64,000 nt of DNA. Origin: Stigmatella aurantiaca DW4/3-1. GTDB lineage: Bacteria > Myxococcota > Myxococcia > Myxococcales > Myxococcaceae. The notes beneath the pieces were generated by a model. The model made no database searches and was not told where the DNA came from. It worked only from the letters and a program-made list of their open reading frames with translations. Positions within the stretch are counted from its first letter, which is position 1; each line of letters begins with the position of its first letter. A program made the position numbers and the translations under genes. The stretch lies in assembly GCF_000165485.1 (NCBI RefSeq), contig NC_014623.1:4359501-4423500 (forward strand). The letters are read 5' to 3'. This document shows, one piece after another, positions 16,482-24,270 of the stretch.

Positions 16482-19028
16482 GTGACCCAGCCCTTGACGT
16501 TTCATCCTCAGGCCGCCCAGGCCTTCCGCCGGTTTTTCGGTGAGCTGCGCGAGACGTACCTCGAGCGCGAGACGCTCCTCACCCAGATAGAGTTGGCGCT
16601 GCTGTGCAAGGAGCACGTGCTCGTGGTGGGGCCGCCTGGCACCGCCAAGAGTGCCATCGCCAGCGCGGTGTTGGGGCGCATCGTCGATGAGCACACGGGG
16701 AGTCCCTCCCTCTTTTCCAAGCAGATTGCCGAGTCCACCGTGCAGGCGGACCTCATTGGTCCGGTGGATTTCAAGGTCCTCACCGAGACGGGGCGCACGG
16801 AGTACATCACCGACGATGGGATGCTGGGGGCCGCCCATGCTTTCCTGGACGAGGTGTTCGATGGGCGCGACATGCTGTTGCGCTCCATTCTCAATGTCCT
16901 GCACGAGCGCGAGCTCAAGCACGGGCGCCGGGTGACGAGCGGGCGCACCGAGTGCGCCATCATGACAAGCAACCGCTACCTCTCCGAGGTGCTGGCGCGC
17001 TCGCCCGAGCTGCTGCTGGCCTTCGCGGACCGGCTCAGCTTCATCTCCTTCGTGCCCAAGTCCTTTGCCCAGCGGGCCAGCCGCGCGGCGATGCTGCACC
17101 GCTTCGCGCACGGCATCCGGCCAGACTTACGGGCGGGGCTTACCTTGCAGCAGCTCGATGTGCTTCAGGATGCCGTGGTCCGGGTGAATGTCTCCAGCCA
17201 GCTTCTGGAGGGCATCGAGCTTCTGGCGGACGGGCTGGAGCGGGCGCTGATGGCGCAGGTGTCCAAGCTGCCCGACTACGTCCCCACCAAGTACTTCTCT
17301 CAGCGTTCCGTGGTGAAAGCGCTGTGGGCGCTCAAGGCGGCGGTGGTGAGGGATCAGATCTACCGGCACCCGGATCGTCCGTTGGAGGCGACGATCGATG
17401 ACCTGGACGCGCTCCGGTGGTTCTTCCTGCTGGGGGGGCCCGCGGCGGCCGATGTGGAAGCGCTCCTCAAGGTCGCGGTGGATCCCCGGGAGCGTGCGCA
17501 GCTCGAGATTGTCCGGCTGGAGCAGGTGGCTTTTGACGAGGCGCTCGCCAAGGTGCGCAGCGAGCTGGTCTCGGGGGTGGAACGCGAGGCCGCCACACTG
17601 AATGCCTCGGAAGAGGTGAGCGCCACCGAGGCACTCGCTCGCGCCTTTCAAGCGGGCATGGTCTCCAGTGTCGCCCAGCGGCTGCGGGCGAAGCTCGTTC
17701 CTGGGCCCAGGCACTCCCAGAACCGGGGAGCCCTGTTGGTGGCGGCCCGCACCCTGGTGTCCGTGGTGGAGCGGCGGCTGGCACGGGGAATGGCCAGCCC
17801 GCAGGCGCCGAACACCCAGGAGGGGCGCGGCGGGCTCCAGCTCATGATGGCCTTCCAGGACACCCTGGAGCTGTGCCGCACTGTTCCCGAGCTCCGCATG
17901 CATCTGGCGCCCATGTGTGCGGCCACCGCCCGCTCGCTGGAGCAGATGCTGGAGATGATTGTCGCCTCGGCCGAGGGGGTGGAGTTCGAGGACGGCCTCA
18001 AGATCGAAGGGTTGGTGGGGCTCGCCGATAACCTGGAGGAAGAAATCTCCCAGGCGGCCAGCCTGTCGGGACTGCTGTCCGAGGAGACGCCCGACGCGAT
18101 GGAGCGGCTCCGGACCGCTGAAACCGAGGCGCGTCGGCGTGTGGGGGCGGCCCTCCGGAGGCGGGCGGTGAATGCCTTCCAGTCGCCTCGGGCAGGCAAG
18201 CGAGAGCCGTTCGAGATCTTGGCCGCGGACTCCCGGCGCTTGACCCAGTTGGAGCGCTCTCTGCACGAGTTGGATCCCTCCCTGCCGGGTTTGAAGCAGG
18301 AGCTGCTGCTTCCGCTGGGAATGGCCTATGCCCGGGAGGTGCTGTCCTCCACCCCCTTCGAGCGCATCGAGCAATTCGCCCGCGCGGTCCAGACGGTGGT
18401 GGAGAACCTGCGGCAGGAGGGTTTGACGCCCGACAGCATCCTGCTCGAGTGCCGGGCCATCCTGGAGTCCCGCCTCATCGACCATGCCCGCCAGCTGTCC
18501 CGGGATGTCGCCAGCCCTGCTCCCGCGCCATCCGCGATTCTCAACGGTGAGGCTTACACCTTCTACCGGAGCACCTTCTCGGTGCGCATGCCCGATGGCG
18601 AGCTTGCCGCGCTCCAAGGGCTCGACAGCCACCTGACGTCTTCTGCGTCCCAGCCCGCGGTGGCGTTTCTTTCCGACGGGGTCTTGCAAGCCGTGGCGCA
18701 GGCCGAGCTGGCCTTCGTTCACACCCGCATCAAGTACCTGCGGAGCTGGTTGACGCAGTTGCTCACCGCGCTGATGCCGGAGGTGGAAGCGCTCAAGGCT
18801 CGGGCCGAGGCGGAGCGCACGTTCGAGCGGCTCGTGAAGAGCCGTTTTCCACTGCTCGCGCTCAAGGAAGGCGAGGTGGTGCGGCTCCGAGGCGTGCTCG
18901 GGACGTTGGGGGCGATGGAGGGCGAGCTGGGGGAGGCCGCGCGTCGGCTCACGCTTCAGCTGCGTGGCATCGAGGAGGACTTTGGACGTTTCAGCAAGCG
19001 CGTGCTGGAGCTGCGCTCCTCGCTGTGA
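16482..19028 (+). CDS. MoxR-family AAA+ ATPase with long C-terminal extension
   Basis: An 848-residue AAA+ ATPase. The N-terminal third is a MoxR module: Walker A GPPGTAKS (50-57), Walker B AFLDEVFDG (about 120-128), sensor-1 region CAIMTSNRY, and an arginine-rich second region AFADRLSF. MoxR proteins are chaperone-like ATPases that act with VWA partners (as RavA with ViaA). The remaining ~530 residues are alpha-helical by composition and match no domain I know. The two genes downstream encode a VWA protein and a PspA-like coiled-coil protein in the same direction, so a functional complex is likely. The GTG at 16482 is the first start before the ATPase core. Confidence 0.85.
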   Translation: MTQPLTFHPQAAQAFRRFFGELRETYLERETLLTQIELALLCKEHVLVVGPPGTAKSAIASAVLGRIVDEHTGSPSLFSKQIAESTVQADLIGPVDFKVLTETGRTEYITDDGMLGAAHAFLDEVFDGRDMLLRSILNVLHERELKHGRRVTSGRTECAIMTSNRYLSEVLARSPELLLAFADRLSFISFVPKSFAQRASRAAMLHRFAHGIRPDLRAGLTLQQLDVLQDAVVRVNVSSQLLEGIELLADGLERALMAQVSKLPDYVPTKYFSQRSVVKALWALKAAVVRDQIYRHPDRPLEATIDDLDALRWFFLLGGPAAADVEALLKVAVDPRERAQLEIVRLEQVAFDEALAKVRSELVSGVEREAATLNASEEVSATEALARAFQAGMVSSVAQRLRAKLVPGPRHSQNRGALLVAARTLVSVVERRLARGMASPQAPNTQEGRGGLQLMMAFQDTLELCRTVPELRMHLAPMCAATARSLEQMLEMIVASAEGVEFEDGLKIEGLVGLADNLEEEISQAASLSGLLSEETPDAMERLRTAETEARRRVGAALRRRAVNAFQSPRAGKREPFEILAADSRRLTQLERSLHELDPSLPGLKQELLLPLGMAYAREVLSSTPFERIEQFARAVQTVVENLRQEGLTPDSILLECRAILESRLIDHARQLSRDVASPAPAPSAILNGEAYTFYRSTFSVRMPDGELAALQGLDSHLTSSASQPAVAFLSDGVLQAVAQAELAFVHTRIKYLRSWLTQLLTALMPEVEALKARAEAERTFERLVKSRFPLLALKEGEVVRLRGVLGTLGAMEGELGEAARRLTLQLRGIEEDFGRFSKRVLELRSSL

Positions 19029-19086
19029 ACCCTCGTTCTGCTGACCGCCCCGCGCGGTGCGGTGCGGCCCCTCGGAGGCCCTGAGC

Positions 19087-21378
19087 ATGCTGGCTCCCCG
19101 GATCACGGAGTTGCGCCGCCGGCTGGACGCCCTCCAGCAGGGTGCCCCGCGGCCCTCCGGCATGGTGGGCTGGGCGCTGGGCCTGTTGGCTCCCGGGGAG
19201 CTGGACCTGTCGCTCCCCACGCTGGCGTCGCTGGGCCGAGAGCTGGACCAGGTGGGCGTGCACACGCTGGCGGATGCGCACCTGCTGCGCACGCTCGGCA
19301 CCCACAAAGGCCGGGCGGGCAAGCTCTCCGAGGCATTGGATGCGCGGGCCCGCGAGGCGCTGGAAGAGTTCGAGTCCCTGCTGCGGCGTGTGGAGCGCGC
19401 ACACCGTGCTGGTGAGCTTCCGCCTGGGGCCCGGACGGTGCTGGAGCGGGCCTTCATCCAGCTTGCTCGCGTGGTGAAGGTCGCGGATGTCTTCGCGGCC
19501 GCCCCAGGGGCCGAGCCACCGTTCGAGATTTTTTCCCGGGCGGCCTACTCGTGGGAGGGCCGTCCTCCGGCCAGCGCCCGCATGGCCATCGCGGAGTTCC
19601 TCTCCGAGCGGGCACGGGGCAACGTGGAGGATGTGCTTCAAAAACGCCGGGATCTGGACATGGCCCACGAGATGCTCTTGAGGCTGGGGGCGGATCACGA
19701 TCGGGACCGGGGCGTGGTGTTGCGCCGAGAGGTGGCGGAAGCGCGTGAGCGCACCCGCGCTGTTCCGCCAGCCTCCTCGCTGGCGGAGCTGGTGAAGCAG
19801 GTTCGCGCCAGCGCCCGGCGAGAGCCTCAGCAGGCTTACCGCTCGCTCAAGGGCCTCTACGAGCGGGCGCTGGAGGCGGAGGATGCACCGCTCGCCGCCG
19901 CCGCCCGCGCCGCCCTGGTTCCGCTCCTGCCTTCGCAGGGGCGGATACGCGCTCTGGTGGAGCAGGCCGAGCGTGAGGAGGTGCTGCGCTGGTTCGGAGA
20001 GTCTCGCCCCGCAGAGGCCTCGGAGGCGGCTAGACGCTTGGAGCACACAGGGCAGCCTCAACTCGCGGACGACCTGTTGACGGATCTGGCGTTCTCCCTC
20101 AAGCCCGAGCAGCTTGCCGCCTTCGAGCTGGCGGCGGGGTGTGCCCGCTACTTCGATGTGGAGGATGCGCTCTCGGAAGAAGTCGTCCAGGCGGATGTCC
20201 GGGCTTTGCAGTCCGTGCCCCGGCGTGTCCCGTACCCCACGCAGATGATGAGCTTCGAGGCGACAGGCAGCCTCCACGAGGTGAACAACTTCGTCATCTC
20301 CGATCCTCGGATGGTCGTCTATGACTTGGCCGCGAACAGACAGCTCGTCCGCGCCTATCTGGAGGAGGAGCCACCGCCGAAGCCCAAGCGCATGAAGCGC
20401 ACCTCGGTGCGCGTCTACGTCTGTGACGCCTCGGGTTCCATGCATGGCGCTCGCGCGCGCTTCCGCGATGCCATCATCATCGCCGAGCTGAACAACCTGC
20501 GCGCCAAGGCCCGCCAGGGGCTGCCGTTCGATCCGCTGTACTTCTCCTTCTTCAATGATGCGCCGACCGAGCTGGCCCGGGTGGATACGGCTGCCGGAGC
20601 CTCCTGGCAGATTGAAAAGCTCTTCCGTCAATCACCCGCTGAAGGGCAGACGGACATCTCCCTGGCCCTGATCTCCGCGTTCGACTCCATCCGCTCGGCC
20701 CAAGGGCGGGATCCCTACCTGGCGCGGGCCACGGTGGTGCTCATCACCGATGGCGAGGACCGGGTGGACCAAGAGCTCATCCGGCGAACCCGGGCTCCCA
20801 TGAGTTCGCTCGATATCGCGCTGAGCTTCATCTCTCTGGGAGAGGAGAACCCGGATCTCAAGACCCTCGTGCAGGAGCAGCGTGCGCGGGGGGGCCGTGC
20901 CTTCTACCACCACCTCTCCGATGCGGAGATCCAGTGGGCCCGGACCGAGTTCGATGTGCCCTGGCGGACGCTGCTCCCCCATGGCGTTCCGGAGACGCCG
21001 GAGGCGCTGGAGGTGCTTCTGCCGCACCTGGAGGCGTTGGAGGCCCTGGCGGTCAAGCGCGGCCCTCCTGCGTCACCTGTGGCGGTCGAGGCCTCCTTCG
21101 ACGCGCTCTTTCCCGAGAAGCCTTCCGCGCAGGTGGGGGGCGAACTGCCCGGCCCCGATGGGGTGGCCCGGGTGGCAGACATCCTCGCTGCCCTGGCGGA
21201 AGCCGCCTCGCTGGCGCCCGCGGACCGCCGTGCGACGGAGAGCGTCCAGCTGCTCCAGCACCTGCTGGGGGTGTACCAACTGACCCCTGCTCGCTACCTG
21301 GCCGCCCTCGCCGTGGGGTCAACACAGGTCGAGGAGGGCCTTGCCCGGGTTCGCCTTCTCTGTCGGCCGTTCGGGTAG
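19087..21378 (+). CDS. VWA-domain protein, MoxR partner
   Basis: A 763-residue cytoplasmic protein. The N-terminal ~430 residues are helical and unrecognised. A von Willebrand A domain follows with the MIDAS motif DASGSM (Asp447) and the later TDGEDRVD metal-ligand region, for Mg-dependent partner binding. The start at 19087 follows GGAGG; the longer frame from 19057 begins upstream of that site. It lies 58 nt after the MoxR ATPase and 6 nt before the PspA-like gene. The pairing of MoxR with VWA parallels RavA-ViaA, whose role is in stress and membrane lipid or respiratory complex maintenance. Confidence 0.85.
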   Translation: MLAPRITELRRRLDALQQGAPRPSGMVGWALGLLAPGELDLSLPTLASLGRELDQVGVHTLADAHLLRTLGTHKGRAGKLSEALDARAREALEEFESLLRRVERAHRAGELPPGARTVLERAFIQLARVVKVADVFAAAPGAEPPFEIFSRAAYSWEGRPPASARMAIAEFLSERARGNVEDVLQKRRDLDMAHEMLLRLGADHDRDRGVVLRREVAEARERTRAVPPASSLAELVKQVRASARREPQQAYRSLKGLYERALEAEDAPLAAAARAALVPLLPSQGRIRALVEQAEREEVLRWFGESRPAEASEAARRLEHTGQPQLADDLLTDLAFSLKPEQLAAFELAAGCARYFDVEDALSEEVVQADVRALQSVPRRVPYPTQMMSFEATGSLHEVNNFVISDPRMVVYDLAANRQLVRAYLEEEPPPKPKRMKRTSVRVYVCDASGSMHGARARFRDAIIIAELNNLRAKARQGLPFDPLYFSFFNDAPTELARVDTAAGASWQIEKLFRQSPAEGQTDISLALISAFDSIRSAQGRDPYLARATVVLITDGEDRVDQELIRRTRAPMSSLDIALSFISLGEENPDLKTLVQEQRARGGRAFYHHLSDAEIQWARTEFDVPWRTLLPHGVPETPEALEVLLPHLEALEALAVKRGPPASPVAVEASFDALFPEKPSAQVGGELPGPDGVARVADILAALAEAASLAPADRRATESVQLLQHLLGVYQLTPARYLAALAVGSTQVEEGLARVRLLCRPFG

Positions 21379-21384
21379 GCTCCC

Positions 21385-21954
21385 GTGCTGGACATGCTCT
21401 TCGGCTTCTGGCGCAAGAAGGACAAGAAGAAGCCCGTGGATCCGCTCGCGGCCTTCGATCAGCTCATCGAGGATCTGGAGCGCCAGGGGGCGGAGGTGCG
21501 CAAGTCGGCGGCCACGCTGCTGGCGCTCAAGGGGGAGCTGTCCCGCTCCTTGGAGCGCTATACCCGGCAGCGGGAGGACATCGTGCAACGGTGCGTGGTG
21601 GCGGACGCCCGGGGCGATGTGAAGGGGGCTCAGGTGCTTCGCAGGGATCAGGAACAGGCGCAGGCCCTGATCCGGTCCACCCGTGAGTCCTTGGATCGCG
21701 CGGAGGTGGACGCCCGCCTGTTGCTGGAGGCGGCCTCCGAGGTCGGTGCCCGCGCCGCCGAGCTGCGCATCGAACGTCACAGTGCCTCGGCACGGCTCAC
21801 CGCGGGCTCGCTGGTCACCGGCGCCATGCGCGAGCAGGTGGAGCGCATCGAGAAGGTGCTCGCCGTGGATGCGGCCCGGGATGAGGTGGAGCGCGCCCAT
21901 GCGCTCGCGGAGATCTACCGGGAGGAGCGGGGGGAAGGGGAGCCGTCGAAGTAG
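21385..21954 (+). CDS. PspA/IM30-like coiled-coil protein
   Basis: A 189-residue, almost entirely helical protein: a short amphipathic start (MLDMLFGFWRKKDKKK), then FDQLIEDLERQGAEVRKSAATLLALKGEL and long heptad-type segments of Glu, Arg and Ala. The layout of an amphipathic helix followed by coiled coil is that of the PspA/Vipp1 (ESCRT-III-like) membrane-remodelling family, but sequence identity cannot be judged by eye. A GTG start lies only 6 nt after the VWA stop, so it is surely co-transcribed. It is the third gene of a MoxR-VWA-PspA-like module that may act on membrane integrity. Confidence 0.65.
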   Translation: MLDMLFGFWRKKDKKKPVDPLAAFDQLIEDLERQGAEVRKSAATLLALKGELSRSLERYTRQREDIVQRCVVADARGDVKGAQVLRRDQEQAQALIRSTRESLDRAEVDARLLLEAASEVGARAAELRIERHSASARLTAGSLVTGAMREQVERIEKVLAVDAARDEVERAHALAEIYREERGEGEPSK

Positions 21955-21963
21955 GCGCGCCCG

Positions 21964-22845
21964 CTACGTGCGGCGCGCGGTCTGATGCAGCTCCAGGACG
22001 ATGTTACCGCCCTTGAAGAGCCGGACGGCCCCCGAGGTCTGGCTCACCACCAGGGAGATGCAGTGGGTGGTGGAGGTGATGCCCGCCGCGGCGGCATGGC
22101 GGGCGCCCAGCCCCAGGGGAATCTTCACACTCTCGTCCGTGGACGAGAGGTAGCGGCCCGCCGCCAGCACCACCCCGTCCTCGCGGATGATGAACGCCCC
22201 GTCCAACACGGAGAAGTTCTTGATGGCCTCGCGGATCTTCGGATCCAGCACGTTCCGCTCGGCCTCGGACAGACCCTGGAACGGGTTGATGGTCATCTGC
22301 CGGCTCTTCTCCAGGACGGTCGTGTGGTCGCCGATCGTGATGATCGTCCCGATGGGGTGACCCTCGAATCCTTCCTGGCCGATCTGCAGCGCCAACTGGA
22401 TGAGCGCGTCCACCACCTGGGAGTTGAACTCGTCCCCCAGCTTCACGCCCTCGATGGCCACCCGGTCGTCCAGCGAGCCGCCGATGTGCATCTGCATCAG
22501 CGTGTCCGGAGCTCGGCCCACCTTGCCCGTCATGCACAGGACCAGATCGCCTTCCTTGAACGCTCCCTGGGAGAGCGCGGAGACGAGGGCGACCTTCACC
22601 CGCTCCGTGCGCGAGTAGTCGTAGGCGGGGATGACGAGCGCTCGGAGCTGCCGGTGGATGTATTCCTGGGCGATCTTGTCTGAGGTCACCGCGTAGATGA
22701 GCTTGCGCCGGGCAGGCCGCCCGCGCAGGTCCTCGGGCGCGATGGGGGTGTCACAGATATAGAGGAAGTGGTTGACATCATTCCTGGCTGCCAGCGAGAG
22801 GGCTGAACGCAGGAACTCCCGGTCGAATTTCGTCCCCTCCGTCAC
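21964..22845 (-). CDS. Diadenylate cyclase (DacZ-like c-di-AMP synthase)
   Basis: Predicted diadenylate cyclase of 293 residues making c-di-AMP from two ATP. The C-terminal DAC domain (about 175-290) has the active-site DGA (215-217, LDGAFIIREDG) and a GARHAAAAGIT motif (247-257) in place of the usual RHR box, so the third arginine is replaced by alanine. The N-terminal ~150 residues resemble the pyruvate-kinase-C-like domain of archaeal DacZ proteins rather than DisA or CdaA; no membrane segments are seen. The start is set at GTG 22845, 6 nt after AGGAAGGGG; an ATG 24 nt further upstream has no such site. It is divergent from dksA. Confidence 0.8.
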   Translation of the reverse strand: MTEGTKFDREFLRSALSLAARNDVNHFLYICDTPIAPEDLRGRPARRKLIYAVTSDKIAQEYIHRQLRALVIPAYDYSRTERVKVALVSALSQGAFKEGDLVLCMTGKVGRAPDTLMQMHIGGSLDDRVAIEGVKLGDEFNSQVVDALIQLALQIGQEGFEGHPIGTIITIGDHTTVLEKSRQMTINPFQGLSEAERNVLDPKIREAIKNFSVLDGAFIIREDGVVLAAGRYLSSTDESVKIPLGLGARHAAAAGITSTTHCISLVVSQTSGAVRLFKGGNIVLELHQTARRT

Positions 22846-22886
22846 GGTACCCCTTCCTGGCATGCGCACTCTTTAGCACGGACACC

Positions 22887-22914
22887 TTGACACCAAGAGC
22901 TGCGTGAATAAAGC
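22887..22914 (+). promoter_or_regulatory. Putative promoter of the dksA-like gene
   Basis: TTGACA (22887-22892) and TAAAGC (22909-22914) with a 16-bp spacer. It lies 58 nt upstream of the start codon and immediately before the leader hairpin. The -10 match is weak. Confidence 0.4.
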
Positions 22915-22919
22915 TTTCG

Positions 22920-22945
22920 GGCCCTTTTTTTGGGGGAAAAGGGCC
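22920..22945 (+). promoter_or_regulatory. Hairpin in the dksA leader
   Basis: GGCCCTTTT (22920-22928) pairs with AAAAGGGCC (22937-22945): a perfect 9-bp stem with an 8-nt T/G loop, at the very 5' end of the predicted dksA transcript. It lies 27 nt before the start codon, so it does not hide the ribosome-binding site. It is not a terminator of any plus-strand gene, since none lies upstream. Confidence 0.5.
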
Positions 22946-22972
22946 GTTCTCTCGCGAACCGGAGCGAAGGCT

Positions 22973-23335
22973 GTGAACCAGAAAGATCTCAAGCGGTACA
23001 AGAAGATTCTCGAAGACAGCAAGATTGCTCTGCTCGAGAGCGCCAAGAAGACCCTGGTGGAGGAGTCCAGCTTCGACACCGATGATCTCCCGGACGAGAT
23101 TGATCAAGCCTCCTCCGAGTACGCGCAATCGATGGTGTTTCGTCTGAGGGACCGGGAGAAGTTCCTGCTCCAGAAGATCGAGAAGGCGTTGCAGCGCATC
23201 GAGGATGGCTCTTTCGGCATCTGCGAGCGTTGCGAGGAGGACATCTCGCCCAAGCGGTTGGAGGCTCGGCCCGTCACCACCCTGTGCATTCGCTGCAAGG
23301 AGGAGCAGGAGAAGAAGGAACGCTCTTACGGCTGA
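22973..23335 (+). CDS. dksA: DksA/TraR-type zinc-finger transcription factor
   Basis: A 120-residue DksA-family protein that binds RNA polymerase through the secondary channel and acts with (p)ppGpp. A coiled coil carries an acidic tip (DTDDLPDEIDQAS), followed by a C4 zinc finger CERC-x17-CIRC with the DksA spacing. The GTG start at 22973 is preceded by GGAGCGAAGG and aligns with the conserved start NQKDLKRYKK; a longer frame from 22904 would read through the leader hairpin. It is monocistronic, with a convergent hairpin downstream. It sits near rel (27286) and a diadenylate cyclase (21964), making this a nucleotide-signalling neighbourhood. Confidence in the family is very high; a TraR-like paralog is possible. 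Confidence 0.93.
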   Translation: MNQKDLKRYKKILEDSKIALLESAKKTLVEESSFDTDDLPDEIDQASSEYAQSMVFRLRDREKFLLQKIEKALQRIEDGSFGICERCEEDISPKRLEARPVTTLCIRCKEEQEKKERSYG

Positions 23336-23337
23336 GC

Positions 23338-23385
23338 AGACAGGCACTGGGTCACGTGACGCCCGTCCCGTGACCCAGGCTGTCT
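23338..23385. terminator. Convergent hairpin between dksA and FHA gene
   Basis: AGACAG-CTGGGTCACG ... CGTGACCCAG-CTGTCT: a 16-bp interrupted stem (inner 10 bp perfect, 12-nt loop) in the short gap between two convergent genes; it reaches the stop codon of the FHA gene. No T-run on either side, so it probably acts as a bidirectional barrier or processing site. Confidence 0.5.
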
Positions 23386-24142
23386 AGGCCTGCATTTGCA
23401 GTTCGACGCGGAGCAGCTGGCGGCCGATGAGGAAGTGGTCGCCGTTGTCCACGAACGTTGGGCCCGCCAGGCGGATGAAGGTGCCGTTGGAGGAGCCGAC
23501 GTCCCGGACCGTGAGTTGATCCTGCCGTACGTTGAGTACGGCATGGCGCCCCGAGACGAAGCCGTCCGTGGGAAAGGTGATGTCCCCGTGCTCGCGGCCC
23601 AGCAGGTTGTCGCCTTCCTTGAGCGGGAAGGCCGCGCCGCGCATGCCCCCCTCGAGCAGCTGCACCAGCCGCAGCCGGTAGCCCGCATCGGGCGAGCCCC
23701 AGATCTGCGCCCCCCCGGGGCCTGTCGAGGCGGTGGGAATGGGTTCGAGGACCAGCCGCTGCCGGCCGAGCCGCAGCTCGCCCCCGGTCGGTAGCTCGCG
23801 CTCCTGGCGCAGGCGGACGAAGACGCCGTTGGCGCCCCCCACGTCCTCGACCGCCAGGTGGGCTCCCGAGAAGAAGAAGCGCGCCTGCTGGGGCATGACG
23901 AAGGGATCATCCGAGAGCACCAGATCCCCGTATTGCTGGCCGCAGGTCAGGGTGTCCCGCTGCATCTTGACCACCGACTCCGGGCCGCCGTCCGCGCGCA
24001 CCACGCGGATGGACACCTGGGGGCGGGGGGCAATCTGGGAGACGGCCATCACCAGGGTGCCAGACCGCATCGGGGCCCCACAGGCCTGGCAGAGGGTGGC
24101 GTCGTCAGAATTCTCGCTGTCACAGCGCTGGCAGAAGGTCAT
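23384..24142 (-). CDS. Zinc-ribbon protein with two FHA domains
   Basis: A 252-residue protein. A zinc ribbon CQRC...CQAC at residues 4-21 is followed by a degenerate FHA-like module (about 60-125, ending DVGGANGVFVRL) and a canonical FHA domain (about 170-245) with LLGRE, SGRHAVLN and VGSSNGTFIRL. FHA domains bind phosphothreonine peptides, so it probably reads the output of a Ser/Thr kinase. The adjacent divergent gene (start 24271) encodes such a kinase. No membrane segment is seen. It ends inside the convergent hairpin with dksA. Confidence 0.88.
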   Translation of the reverse strand: MTFCQRCDSENSDDATLCQACGAPMRSGTLVMAVSQIAPRPQVSIRVVRADGGPESVVKMQRDTLTCGQQYGDLVLSDDPFVMPQQARFFFSGAHLAVEDVGGANGVFVRLRQERELPTGGELRLGRQRLVLEPIPTASTGPGGAQIWGSPDAGYRLRLVQLLEGGMRGAAFPLKEGDNLLGREHGDITFPTDGFVSGRHAVLNVRQDQLTVRDVGSSNGTFIRLAGPTFVDNGDHFLIGRQLLRVELQMQA

Positions 24143-24270
24143 GGGAACGCACGGCGGTTCATATCAGGGCCAGAGCCCCCTTGCTCGGACTGCGAGCATG
24201 GCTTGATGCGGACCCAAGCAACGTGTTGAAGTCGCCCCCCACCTTGCTCGTTTCCTGAGACGGAACACCC

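Noticed and set aside
17127-19457. 776-codon minus-strand open frame opposite the MoxR gene
   Set aside because: The plus strand encodes the ATPase with clear Walker motifs; this frame is low complexity and extends through the adjacent gene boundary.
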